From NCBI GenBank assembly GCA_025266875.1, contig JALLLT010000060.1:117579-181578 (forward strand): a stretch of 64,000 nucleotides of DNA, read 5' to 3'. The stretch comes from Fennellomyces sp. T-0311. Its lineage: Eukaryota > Mucoromycota > Mucoromycetes > Mucorales > Lichtheimiaceae. The notes beneath the pieces were generated by a model. It did not search any database. It was not told the origin of the DNA and saw nothing but the letters and a program-made list of their open reading frames with translations. Shown in pieces: positions 42,905-55,687 of this stretch; position 1 is the stretch's first letter, and each line of letters begins with the position of its first letter. Position numbers and translations under genes: made by a program.

Positions 42905-43972
42905 AGGAAAAGGTCCCTGGCTATCACGGCGCTCCGGTCTAACCTTCTCACACCGCTAAGCCTCTTCCCTTATATTATGGTGCATGTTAGTTTTAACATA
43001 ACTCACACCGTCCTCTCAGTCTATCATTTCCATAAAGTTTCGATCATCTTCATAACCTATATGTGCTGAACTGCGAGTAAGACAAGCTGCTTGGTTTAAC
43101 TATTTTAACTGGCTTTTCAACACTGAAAATATTTTTTGATTATTGGATAAGCGGCCTTCTTGATATTGATTCTGGTATATACATAAAATCACCTCTATTG
43201 TAGCAATGCATTTAGGTAGGATTATGAGTGTTAATTGCTATTTATTCAGCGTACGTAGCCAGTATCGATGTGTACGCTTAATCATTTTGATCCACCCTTC
43301 CATTTTCAATTAAGCATGCTGTACAGCAAACTTAACAATACTACAAATTAAGTAGACTGATGTCGCAAGATGGAACAGGATAAATGCGTTTAATTTCATG
43401 GTATCTTATCGTCAAACATTACGCTAACAATACGTAGAGATGGATGCAGCCGTACTAAAAGGCGAAGGAAACAGTTCGTTTCTGGCATTAGACAGATACA
43501 GATTAAAGCGTTTTTTTTTTATATAATTTGTGGGTATGGCACTCGAGGGCAACATCCTTTAGGTAATTTGCCGGCCATATTGAGGGCAGAGGGAATTGAC
43601 ATACAGGAAAACCCTTACTGGGAAGAAAAACCTGATGTGAGGACTGTGAGCTCGGATTAGACAGATACAGTATTTCCAAAAAGTAATGTCGCGTGTCAGC
43701 TGACATCTCATGTATACTTTGTATTATAAAATGCTGAAGCTAGCGACATATTGAAAAAACTGTACATGAAACTTGTTGCTAATACGCATCATTTAAGGAG
43801 CCTGTTTTCCAAAAATAAGCGAGGTAGTTGCCATGTTAATATGATATGCGAACGCTGCAATGCCACTATGATACAGGAAACGCCCATGATTCCAAAAGAG
43901 GAAACCGTTGCCTTTCCATCACAGCAAAAAAACAAACGCCTTTTTTGACAGTCCAAGCACGAAAAAGGTACC
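42905..43972. other. Intergenic region
   Basis: AT-rich; promoter of the cytidylyltransferase at its right end. No gene recognised. Confidence 0.45.
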
Positions 43973-45492
<1,520 letters not shown>

Positions 45493-45627
45493 CAATCATT
45501 GTTACCTTAATAAAACTGCACAATGGATCTAAAGTAGCAGCTTTTAATGGTGTGGCAGATAAATAAGTCTACAAATTATAAGTGCTAGTACTCAAAAGAA
45601 AATGGAAGAGGAAAATCCACAATGTAT

Positions 45628-46689
45628 TTAGGCGATAAGGTAGGTGCACGCCAGTGCCATCACAGTTACAATAGCACCTGATGTACGCATGCTAACAGCG
45701 CTATTGGCATCAGGCGCGTTGGTTCCGCGCGAAGGGTTTGCGCTGGAAGCGGGGGCGCCATTGGGCATAACTGTAAGATGGCTGGTCATTGTTGTGTATT
45801 CTAATAATGCAAGTTTTAGCATATATACCTTAGTTTCATTGTTAATACTTGCTTACCAGTGACAGTGACAACGGCATGGTCATCAGCGGTTTGGGTGGGA
45901 TGGTCCTTGCCGGAAGCTGACGCCCCGTTCTGTGTAACATCATAATATTCCTCACCGTCTTTACCAGCTTCCTTAGCTTCTTCCTGATGGTTGTTGCCTG
46001 TGACAGCGAAAATGTTTCTTCTGTTGCCAAACTCCTCAGCATCTGCGGTTTCATCCTCGACATAGTTTTCAAACGTGTTTTCCTCGACCTCGGCTATTTG
46101 CGCTTCGGAGGCTTCTTCCGCTTGGTCACTTTCAACGGATTGTTCCTGAGCTTCATCCACAGATGCTTCCTCCACCGGCGCCTCTTCGTCGGGATCTTCT
46201 TCAATACTGACCGCTGCCTTGACTTCCACCTCTCCTTCCTGCGCCTCGGAATCCTCTCCTTGGACTGCTTCTGCTTCAGCAACTTCTGGATCGGTTGATT
46301 CTGCAATCAAGTCTTGTTCCTCTCCGCTTTCTTCTTTACTAATGTCTTCGTCGAGGATACCACCTTCATCTTGGACGTCAGCCTTCAGCTGCGCATTCGT
46401 AAATTGAACGCCAGGCCAATTGTCATCAAGACACTTGTTAATACAGTCGCCGAGGTTGTCGAGCTGGTCCAAGTCCTCCGTGTTACATCCAGACATACAT
46501 TGGCGGGCATTGTTGACTGAAAGAAGCAATATATAGCTTAGAAAACTTACATTATTATTCCAATGGATATATCTTACTGCAGGTATCAACACATCCAGGA
46601 CTGGTAAGTTCACAATCGCATGCGGCAAAAGCTTGGTCGACAAGTGCGGAAGCGGCAAATACACTGACAAAAAAAGTAATGAAGTGCAT
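45628..46689 (-). CDS. GPI-anchored acidic protein with Cx3C cysteine domain
   Basis: 304 aa from three exons (46689-46578, 46516-45857, 45770-45628). Signal peptide MHFITFFVSVFAASALVDQA (about residues 1-22) is followed by an eight-Cys domain: CxC-x6-Cx3C-x6-Cx3C-x14-Cx3C (CDCELTSPGCVDTC, QCMSGC, DCINKC). A Glu/Ala/Val-rich acidic region of about 150 residues (EDPDEEAPVEEASVDEAQEQ) and then Asn/Ser-rich segments follow. The C-terminus (TSGAIVTVMALACTYLIA) is a hydrophobic GPI-addition tail preceded by a small-residue stretch (ASSANPSRGTNAPD). Eight cysteines recall CFEM domains, but the spacing, with three Cx3C units, differs. Likely a cell-wall or membrane surface protein; function unknown. 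Confidence 0.78.
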
Positions 46690-47189
46690 GTTCTTGAAAA
46701 GGAGTGTTATTGTTGGCAATATAAACTGGATGTTATGAGTTCGATAGAGTCCTTTTATATATGATGCTGGACAGGTTCGTAAGTATATACGTTGCCAAGC
46801 AAATACGTCAAGTCGCAACCATTATTGTTCAGTTTGCAGACAAGGGGTAATGACAGCTTGAGTTTAACACAAACATCACAAGGATCAGCCATTATCTATA
46901 GATAATACGATCATAATATATTAAAAATAATTGGCGAAGAGAAAAAAAAACCATCGATGCAGATCGGCTTATAGTTTCCCACTTGACGGGTTACTCAGCG
47001 GACAGCGTGTCACCGGCTCCGTATCACAAAGTTGATGAGGTGGAGAATGAAAATTTATTATGTTCAGAAAAGTTATAGCCTGGTTTCGCCTTTCTTTTTC
47101 TTCTTCTTTCTTTACCCAAATAGCACACTTTTCAGAAGGCTTCCTAGTCTTGGACCTCTATCCCTTCCCCTTTCCTTTCCCTTATCAAA
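46690..47189. promoter_or_regulatory. Divergent promoter of the GPI protein and the Kre9/Knh1-like gene
   Basis: About 500 bp between two divergently transcribed surface-protein genes, including a pyrimidine-rich tract just upstream of 47190 and TTATATATG at 46754-46762 on the GPI-gene side. Shared regulation is possible. Confidence 0.45.
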
Positions 47190-48094
47190 ATGCTTAAAGC
47201 GTTCATTTTCACCTTCCTATCCTTTGCCCTGTTTCAATTGGCCCAGGCGGCCTCGGTCATTATCACAAGTCCGCAGCCCAATGATGTGTTAAAAGTGGGC
47301 GAGACGGTCGAGATCAAATGGTTCGTTTCATGATACCAGCCCCTTCGTGCCGCATTTAACCCCTTGCATTAAAAATTAAACAGGAAACTTGCAGATGGAG
47401 CCTCAGTCGATAAAGTCATGATTGCCCTTGCGTCTGGCCCAGCACAGGCCCTCCTCATCGATGAAGTTCTTGCCCCGAGCGTTTCTGCTGCTGAAGGTTC
47501 ATACAAATGGAAGGTTCCCAAAACTATGAAGCCTGGAAAGTAGTACGTAACCATCCAACTAATTATTTAACGCGTGAACGCATGACTCAATTTTGTTTGG
47601 TCTTATAAAGTGTTGTGGAGATCGGTCCCCACTCTGCTGATATCGCGTTTGCTGGTAAGAAAAGGCAATAACTTAAAGCACAAAAATAAGACGTTAATGT
47701 TTGTTTCTTAGGTTACTTCAACATTGTCAAGCCCAAGGCAATTGCATCTAGCGCCAGCAGTAGCGTCGCTCGTCCATCAGCTTCAGCCTCAGCCTCAGCA
47801 CCCGGTGCCAAAAAGCACAAACCCACTGCTACTTTGCCCTCGTCCGTCGCTCACGTCACACCAAAGCCTACGCCAACACCCTCCGAGAAAAAGCCTCCTG
47901 TTCGCGTTATGTGCATCGCTTACCCTGACGAGAACGACCAAATGACGACTACTTGTCGCCCCGTCGGCACACCCACACCCACTGAAACGCCGAAAGTTCA
48001 CGGTACCCATAAGCGAAAGGAAAAGCCTAGTACAACTGCCGAACCTAAAGAAACACCCAAGGTCGGTGACGCCAAGTCCGAAGAGGACAACTAA
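47190..48094 (+). CDS. Kre9/Knh1 N-domain secreted wall protein
   Basis: 238 aa from four exons (47190-47320, 47384-47542, 47611-47654, 47712-48094), a multiple of three. Signal peptide MLKAFIFTFLSFALFQLAQA is followed by an Ig-like Kre9/Knh1 N-terminal domain: SVIITSPQPNDVLKVGETVE, IKWKLADGASV, VMIALASGPAQALLI, YKWKVPKTMKPGKYYVVEIG and FAGYFNIVKPK. The remainder is Ser/Thr/Pro-rich (SSASSSVARPSASASASAPG) with Pro-Thr repeats, two Cys (VMCIAYP, TTCRPV) and a Lys/Glu tail. There is no hydrophobic GPI tail, unlike many Ser-Thr-rich GPI proteins with this domain. Probably secreted and wall-associated. The first intron has a weaker GTTCGT donor. Confidence 0.85.
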
Positions 48095-50537
48095 AGATCA
48101 TTTCACGTAAACGAACACATCTACACTTCGCACAAGCTGGTCTTTTTTATTTCCTTTTCCTCATTCTGAGGTTTGTAATGACTTACTGGATATCTTGTGT
48201 GTACATTATTTTTCCTTTCCCTGGTACCCATCTATCAATGCAGCTTTCGCTGTTTGTTTAACACTCTCCTTGTATTCGTAACTAAAGATATATCTTGGCT
48301 TTTGAAAAGCGTTTATTTTTCTATACCATACTTCATCATGTTCACATTTTTGTTTGTCGCTTTACATCATGGGCTACTTGTCATTGTGAGACAGTTCCTG
48401 TTAAAATTGGTATTGATGCACGTGTAAAGCATAAAATATTGTGGAACTTTTTCTCATTGCTACTACCCAGTGCATTAGCTTTATAGCATCTTCAATGACC
48501 TGAGCTTGGCTCATGAACGAAGAAACTTTGGACTCTTACTATAATGCACTTAAGGTAGAAAAGACTATGGGTATGCGCCACTGTATTGTGGCTCAATGAT
48601 CTCAGTTATGGTTGCACGAAGAAATAAGCTCTTATATATAAATGAGCTCCTGAAATCCGGTGCTGTAAAAAGAAAGGCCGACCATGCTTTCGGGAACACA
48701 GACGCAATAACTGGGAATATTTTTCGTTTAATAAGCAACATGATATCTCGAACTTGCCAGAGTTCTATGGCCGAGAACACATTTTTCTTATTACGACATT
48801 AAGAAGCTTAGAGAAGCATGGATAACTCTTTATGCATAAGGTGATTCTGATTACACCCTGGTATTGACAATAACACCAACTGTTTTTTAGTAGATGGATT
48901 ATGCTTTGAACTGTATCAGTTTTAACTGGAATCCGCTTTCAAGGTAGCGCAGGGTTTGTTTCACACGATTCATTATTCCGAAGAATAGACTAAAATGTCG
49001 CTGCTTATTCCGAATGTGCAAATAATTTTCGATATTTTCGCCTGAACGCTCGACAAATGCTTCTCAAGTGTTCGGTATGACGGTCAACTTGTAAGGCATA
49101 TGATATCGTCACCAGATCCGAGCAACGAAACCAAAAACTGCATACAAACGATATGAAAAGCGTAACAATTCTTTATATGTACAGTAGCTTGTCTCTTTTC
49201 AAACAATAAGATTATTATACTGCTTCAAATTTTGCCAACAGGTTTTTTCAGTAGACCTTAGCCAAAGTAGACACACACCCGATTCTGCACACCCGGTATA
49301 AGACTCCTGTAAGCACAGCTTTTGGAACATTTTACATCCGAAAGCTTTTATGCACTTATTTTACATAGCTGCAACCACCGATCAGGTTGAAAATTTTCGC
49401 GGTAGAGGTACGTACTAGGTCGACAGATGGAATATTCTAAAGAGCGTATGAACACCCATAAGTATGCTTCCAATTTATGTTCGGTAGTTAGGGCCAGCGA
49501 GACATACAGTATATCCATGCACCCGATAGCTTATGACGGGATAACTAGTAAAGCTAAGAAGAGCTAATAAATTTGTGGAGGCTCTATACATACAACGCCA
49601 CCGTTTGGATTGCACAATATCATAATCAACGTTTTGAGCTTGGTGCCAATTCAAGAGTAAATTTGTCCTGGTAAATTCACAAACATCAAGGTTTAATAAC
49701 TCCTAGCTGATTGCCATAGTAAGCCGAGCGCACAACGGTATAGGGCCTGTACTTTTGATCGTGGCCGTCATTTGCATTGGCCGTGAGTTGTGTCTTTAGA
49801 CTTGTTGAAGCAGTGTGTGGCACTGTGTTAGCACATAAGCGCATCATTATATAATCTCTTGGTGAAGTTATAGACAAAGTAATACCGTATGAATATTGGC
49901 CAGAAAGATGTCAGCTTGCGCTATTCCATATTAGTGCACCTGATCCGTGTCAATGCTTTATTGCAAGAGATTCCACTTAAAGTTGTATCCATGGTATCAC
50001 CAAGCTGCATCCAATTAGTATGATCTATTGACAAACTTATTCGCTGCTCTCGACTGGTTAACCTCATCAACGCGTCAATAAACTTTCGTCATGAAAAGAA
50101 CGTGATCGCCCTTCATTATTTTCTCATCGATTATGAATATCAAAGCATCAACGTAAATCTTGGGACCATTAAGAGATTCTTCCAACAACTTCTGTACATC
50201 TTGCATCCATGACTCCCGATTTTGCATATTCTGAAATCTAATCTAATACTGATAGATGTGAACCACCGCCAACCTGTGCATTTATCAAAGCAGGGCAGGC
50301 AGCTTTACATAGATATACTTCGGTGCTGTACTATACAAGAAAGTAAGTATAGATGGATGCGTCCGCTTATAATGACGGCCATATAGGCATGGAGTGTCAA
50401 GAACCCTTAAAAAAGAAGTGAAAAAGGAATAAGGGGCTCTGACAGCTCCAGCAGCAAATTTTGGTCTGAAAACTCGAAATAGGCACCGTTCTTGTCCCCC
50501 TCTCTCTCTCCGACCCCTATCCCCTTCCTTTGAGCAA
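48095..50537. other. AT-rich intergenic region
   Basis: About 2.4 kb. Only the 50-codon fragment at 50075-50227 looks coding; otherwise nothing recognised. The right end is the promoter of the dynein light chain, with a CT-rich stretch at 50497-50520. Confidence 0.45.
50075..50227 (-). pseudogene. Coding-like fragment, unrecognised
   Basis: 50-codon frame (QDVQKLLEESLNGPKIYVDA, LIFIIDEKIMKGDHVLF) preceded by a plausible acceptor, so it may be the last exon of a decayed gene. No upstream exon or family found. Confidence 0.25.
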
Positions 50538-51155
50538 ATGGACTCAACCAAAGATCCCGTGAATCCACCAGTCGCTGCCGAAGTACGTACATTGGTCACA
50601 ACCCTATCCGTAGTGCGTGCTATTGACACTTTAAAAACAGCCAGCCAAGTTCAACGCGGACGAAGTAACTGCAATGATTAAAGAGGCATGCATCAGCATA
50701 TACACGTTTAAAAAAGCGCATGGAGCAGGCCATTAACGCTATTATAAAGACAGTAGAATCTGTTCTTTCACAAGATGCAGAATACAATCACGCCAAAGTG
50801 CCACAATGGAATTCCACCATCATTGATACGTGCCTGAAAAAACTTAAGAGCAAGAACAAGGCCTACAAATACGTCGGTACGTCGCTTGCGCTGCTCACGC
50901 CATAATGTTAGGCTCTTCCTTATTAAGGCGATATATTAGTAACATGCGTGATAATGCAACGGGCTGGCGCTGGCTTTTATGCGGGAAGCTCAGTGTACTG
51001 GGATAATAATCATGATGGCAAGTATTTCTCGCAACGAAGCACGCTCTCCTCTTTCTCTGCGTTTGGTCTAATAGTCATAGACAGGGAGTGCCAGCTACCG
51101 GTTCGAGACAAAGTCCCTGTACGCAGTTGTCAACGCCTTTGGATTGAGTGCATAA
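50538..51155 (+). CDS. DYNLT1: Tctex-type dynein light chain
   Basis: Cargo-adaptor light chain of cytoplasmic dynein. Five exons (50538-50582, 50641-50685, 50717-50876, 50940-51021, 51095-51155) give 130 aa exactly. The protein has FNADEVTAMIKE then MEQAINAIIKTVESVL, NHAKVPQWNSTIIDTCLKKL, AYKYVVTCVIMQRAGAGFYA and SSVYWDNNHDG, and ends LYAVVNAFGLSA, matching the Tctex-1 fold along its length. Reading the frame across 50686-50716 needs removal of a 31-nt segment beginning GC and ending AG; a 52-nt GT-AG alternative starting at 50665 would delete the conserved EVxxxIKE helix. Convergent with the M16 peptidase, 105 bp apart. Confidence 0.92.
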
Positions 51156-51260
51156 CTGTTGTCACGGCGACCGACAGATATCCATCACATTGTTTTTACC
51201 AAGCCCTCTCTTTTCTCAAATATACTCCCACAATATCTACAATGCCCTTTATTTGTTGTG

Positions 51261-54200
51261 CTAGATCGAAAAGTCATTCAAGGTCATGGATTCCAGCTTG
51301 AATCCAAGCGATACAAAGCCATCTTTGATCTCGTCCGCTTTGCCCGGCGAGCTGACCACCACAATATTGCACTTGCCCGGCGTGAACATGGCCACGAAAT
51401 ACTTGTTCAGGACATGCTGCAGATCCTTCAGCGTGATTGCCTGTTTGGACAAACCTTCGTCATTAATTTTTTTCCTTATAGAGAGTATCAGTTACTTTAC
51501 CTGGATGGCAGAAAGCAGTTGGCGGTTATAGCTTGCCGGCACCTGCTTCAGCACTTGGTTCACAAACGATTGTAATGCGGCCCGATCCATCGTGTTCTCT
51601 CGAGCAACCAGGCTGTAGATCACGGCACTCTTTGCCCCATCAACTGCTGAGGTCTCGATTTCCATCTGGCCACGACAAAACATATGTCAGCTATACAAAG
51701 GAATAAAGCCTAGTTATACCTTACCTCGTTATTTGCCAACTGATCGATAACGTGCTTCGCTTGGGCAAACGCCTTGAATGCATCGGGTGATTGATAGATC
51801 GTGAAGCTGATATGTGCTTCCTCGACGTCCGTGCTCAAGAAGCACGAATATGCAAGACCCTGACCGCGGATAAACTTCCAGAAAATACCTTCCATTGTAT
51901 CGAGCAGTTCTGCCATGACCAGCAAAGCTGGGACATCAGGATCTTCAAAGCTGCTTGGACCTAACGGAATAGTAAGAAACAGATTCATTCGACTCTCTTT
52001 ATAGATTAGTACCTTTGACCGTCTGCAAAGAAAAGGAGTTTTCGATCGATGGAAGACTGACAACGGCTCCCTAACAAATGAAGTTAAGCTTTTGACATTT
52101 GAATAGATATGCACCCTTACGATTTTTCCGGGCTCGAGGCCTGAGGGGTTCAGCACATGCTGCGATAGCGTAACAGGGGCAAGGTTTTGTTGCGGGTGGC
52201 TCTACATGCTCGACGGGTTAGCATCAGCTGAAAATAACCAAGCGGAATAACTAACCATGCGAGAGCATATACTAGCGAACGATGTCCGGGGAGCCTTGAG
52301 CTTCAAAATATTACCGGTGACGTGAATACGAATATTATCCGGATGGCATACTGAATAGCAAAGCTTAAGTTAATATAACCATGGTAACCAGTCGACTTTG
52401 CTTCATTCTTACAGGCTGTACGATATGTTTCCAGGTCACTGATCACGGAATCGGGATCACTGTCAAGTTTTTGCACAACCTCTTGCAAAAAGTTGGTTTG
52501 GAAAAGCACGTTGCGCGCAGCATTGGCAGACTTGCTGGCATCATATTGAAGTGCACGCATAGCTGCATTTGCCATCTAAGCAACCAAGCAGTCAGAATAA
52601 TATTTTTGATTTGTTTCAAACCATGGTATTACATTGTGTCCATCTCGCTTAGCTTGAGGAATATCGTTCAAAATTTGGAATGCCACGATCTTAAGTCTAA
52701 TACCAAGCAAATTAAGATCAACGAGCGATCACTGTCAAATCGCACCAACCTTTCAGCTGTGAATTGGGTGTTCCACAGAATATCTTGGAGCCATTGAATG
52801 CCCTTCTCGTATTTCGATGCCTCCATCTTGAAAGTGAACACAAGAAGCTCTCTAAAACCACTGGTAGTGCCCAGTCCTGCTTCATATTCGACAGTATCCT
52901 CACTGAGTCCGGTAACAACATCCTCAAAGGAAATGCTTTCGCCGTCTCTGTCGACAGGCAATGAAAAAATTGCTTTTAGCAAGAGACTTGTGTATGGAAG
53001 AAGATGGGATGGGACGGAAGAGGCACTGATGTGCGCAGACACCTTGACAAAGCGGGAGTGCACATCTATTTGGAAGAGGTTGAGTATGTTTCTATAGGGT
53101 AGCATTGTTGGCAATACATACGATCGAACTGGATAAATAGCGGGATACCTGTGGAAGCATCCTTATTTACGTACTCTTGGATTTCATTGCTCCTATTCCA
53201 TCACTTCAGTCAGAACCAACTCTTTTCCAACGCAGAGAACACCTACATTTGCGTTTCGGAACCGTTTCTGGCAGTCAAAACATTGATAAAGTTGATGGAA
53301 GACACTGGAGGAATGGTAAAGTTTTCAAGAATGTCATTTGGTAAAGGAACGTCATTGGCAGCCATCGCATCATCCAGTTTCTTTTGAAGCTCCTCCAATT
53401 TCGCCTCTCCAAGGTCGGTGCGTTGCTTCTCAACGCGTTTCTTTTCTTCGCCTGCAAGTTGTTCTGCGAACTGTGCCGAGGGCTTACCAAAGAGAGTAAC
53501 ATGTGGAGGATCAAGATACCACCTATCAAGGGCCCAGTCAGCAAAGAGGAGACATTACATATTTAAAAACGTCATACTTTTTCAGAACGTCGAGCCAGTC
53601 AGATTTCTGATAACCCCCCAAGATGCCCAAATATTTTTGATCCTGGACGCACTCTTTCAGATCACTGCCATCAAGTTTGCCATACAGAAAATCTTGAAAG
53701 GCAAGGCGGTTAGGTGGTGATAAAATAAGCATGTACGGCAGCAAGTTACCTGAGATACAGATAGCTGCAGCAGTATCATGAGCATCGGTTTCGATTCCAT
53801 CCAGCACCTTTTGACACCAGTTAACAGTATTACACACCATAATTCGAGCTCTACAACATACCTTGAGCATTTCTTTTTCGATGATGGTCTTCATTCGGTC
53901 CATATCAACATCTTCTTGGTCCACGAGGCGTTTAAAAGTTGCAACGAGATGTGCAGGGAACCCTTCCATCTCTTCCAGAGGCACATTGGATGCCGTAAGC
54001 ATAATGGTGGTTTTTAAATGGTCAGTTGCATGGAAATCGACATCTGTAACGCCAACAATGAGTATCGTTATCGTAGCGTCTGTCATTCTTCTCTTACCAG
54101 TGCACAGGGGATCTTCAATTTCAACAAACTCCTTTTGCAAAACTGAAACCGGCGAGTCAGTTAAATACATATTGAGAACCTCGAGGGCTTTCAATTGCAA

Positions 54201-55687
54201 GTAATCCTGATGATATTGGTCAGCAGCCAAATCATCCATTTGTTCTCTAAACATACATGGCACATGGGTCCATTCCAAGAAAACAAAATGGTGCCCATGG
54301 ATTCATCCTCATCAGGGAACAACACCGTTTCCTCGATATTCTTTTCCAGATTTGGAAAATTCCCAGTTTCAATCCATGGTCTTTGCAACGGTGGCAAAGG
54401 GCCTTTGCTAATGATGTTCTCTTCCACAGGCACCAGTGCCTTGAGAACCCTATCATGATCTACTGTGCCAGTGATGATCAGGCACAGATTGTCGGGCCGA
54501 TAGTAATCCCGGTGATATGTGCGAACTTTCTGATATTAGCGCACGATGCCGATGATCAAGTACTCCCACTCTTACTTTTTTCCACTGCCAATTCACGCAA
54601 GCATTCCATCAAGCCACCCGTTTCAGACCGGTAGCCGTTTCCTTCGGGAAACATGATTCTTCGCATTCTCAGATGTATCCGGTCATCGCCCGAGTTTTGG
54701 CACCCCTAAAACATGAGACACCAGTACAGTTGGAGATAAGAAAATGACAAATATTTGTCTTTTTACCTGCATTTCACTATATACAACCTAGTTCGCCGCT
54801 TATTAGTTCCCTATCTCTATCCGCATTACTGTGATATAATATCTTACCCCTATCAAAAAGATAGGTGTTAATATGATTGATATACGAGATATGATACCTA
54901 TTCACCCACCAGCGTCCTCTCCTTTGCCATTGATATGATGAACTTCGGTGTGATATCCGCTCTCAGTCAAGGTTGGATACAGAATGTGGTCTACATAGAT
55001 CGGAAGTAGTTTCAAGAAACCTTCGCTGCCGGCGGTTGTAATGGCTATATTGGGACAAGCGCATTAACCACTAGAACTACTGTTCTACATAGAGCATATG
55101 CTTACTATAGCAAGTATGATCCACATCCGTCCAGGCATTGGTACCTTGTGCAATTGCCCGATTCGCCAGCGAATCCAGAACTCCCTAACCAAACTATGAG
55201 TGATAAGTACGGGCGACGACGACATCCACATTCCAACCTTATATGGGAACTGTTCGCTACCCAGGAACACAAGGCTTGGAACAAAAATCTGATGAGCTCC
55301 GCCGTCATCCATGGTCACATGCAAACTTACTGCTCTAGCGTATGAGGGCATCCAAAGTCGTCAAAGCCTACGCAAAGCTGAGATATCAGTATCCACCTGA
55401 CGAAAAATCAAGGCCAGTTTGTGTATATAGTTCGATATACAAACATACTTTCTGTTGCTAACGCAAAGTAGCCATTGACCAATGGTGCTAGAGTAGTGCA
55501 TTATGCATTAGGAGCATGGCAGTGTACTTGGGTAAGAGAAGATCCAGATTGATCGCAACGACTTACCTTCAATGTCGGCGATAGCCACTGTGAGACCGGT
55601 CTCGCTGCTCTTGTACTTTGTAAAAGTAATCCCATAGTCAGTAGGAACCTGACATATCTTTTTATAATTGCTTGCGGCTGTGCTCAT
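51261..55687 (-). CDS. M16 zinc metallopeptidase (Saccharomyces YOL098C-like)
   Basis: Large M16C-type peptidase of about 1,000 aa in many exons. The N-terminus is MSTAASNYKKICQVPTDYG; the in-frame codon at 55711 is not ATG, so 55687 is the start. After splicing, the inverted zinc motif HxxEH is formed across an intron: DFGCPHTLEH joined to LVFLGSEQFPYK. Then follow KWG-like family blocks: YVDHILYPTLTESGYHTEVH, GEDAGVVYCEMQG, GNGYRSETGGLMECLREL and YHRDYYRPDNLCLIITGTVD. The second half includes LFSWNGPM, YLTDSPVSVLQKEFVEIEDP, LLPYMLILSPPNRLAFQDFL and ends NIVVVSSPGKADEIKDGF, VSLGFKLESMTLNDFSI. No mitochondrial presequence is obvious, consistent with a cytosolic enzyme. All exon boundaries were not resolved. 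Confidence 0.9.
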
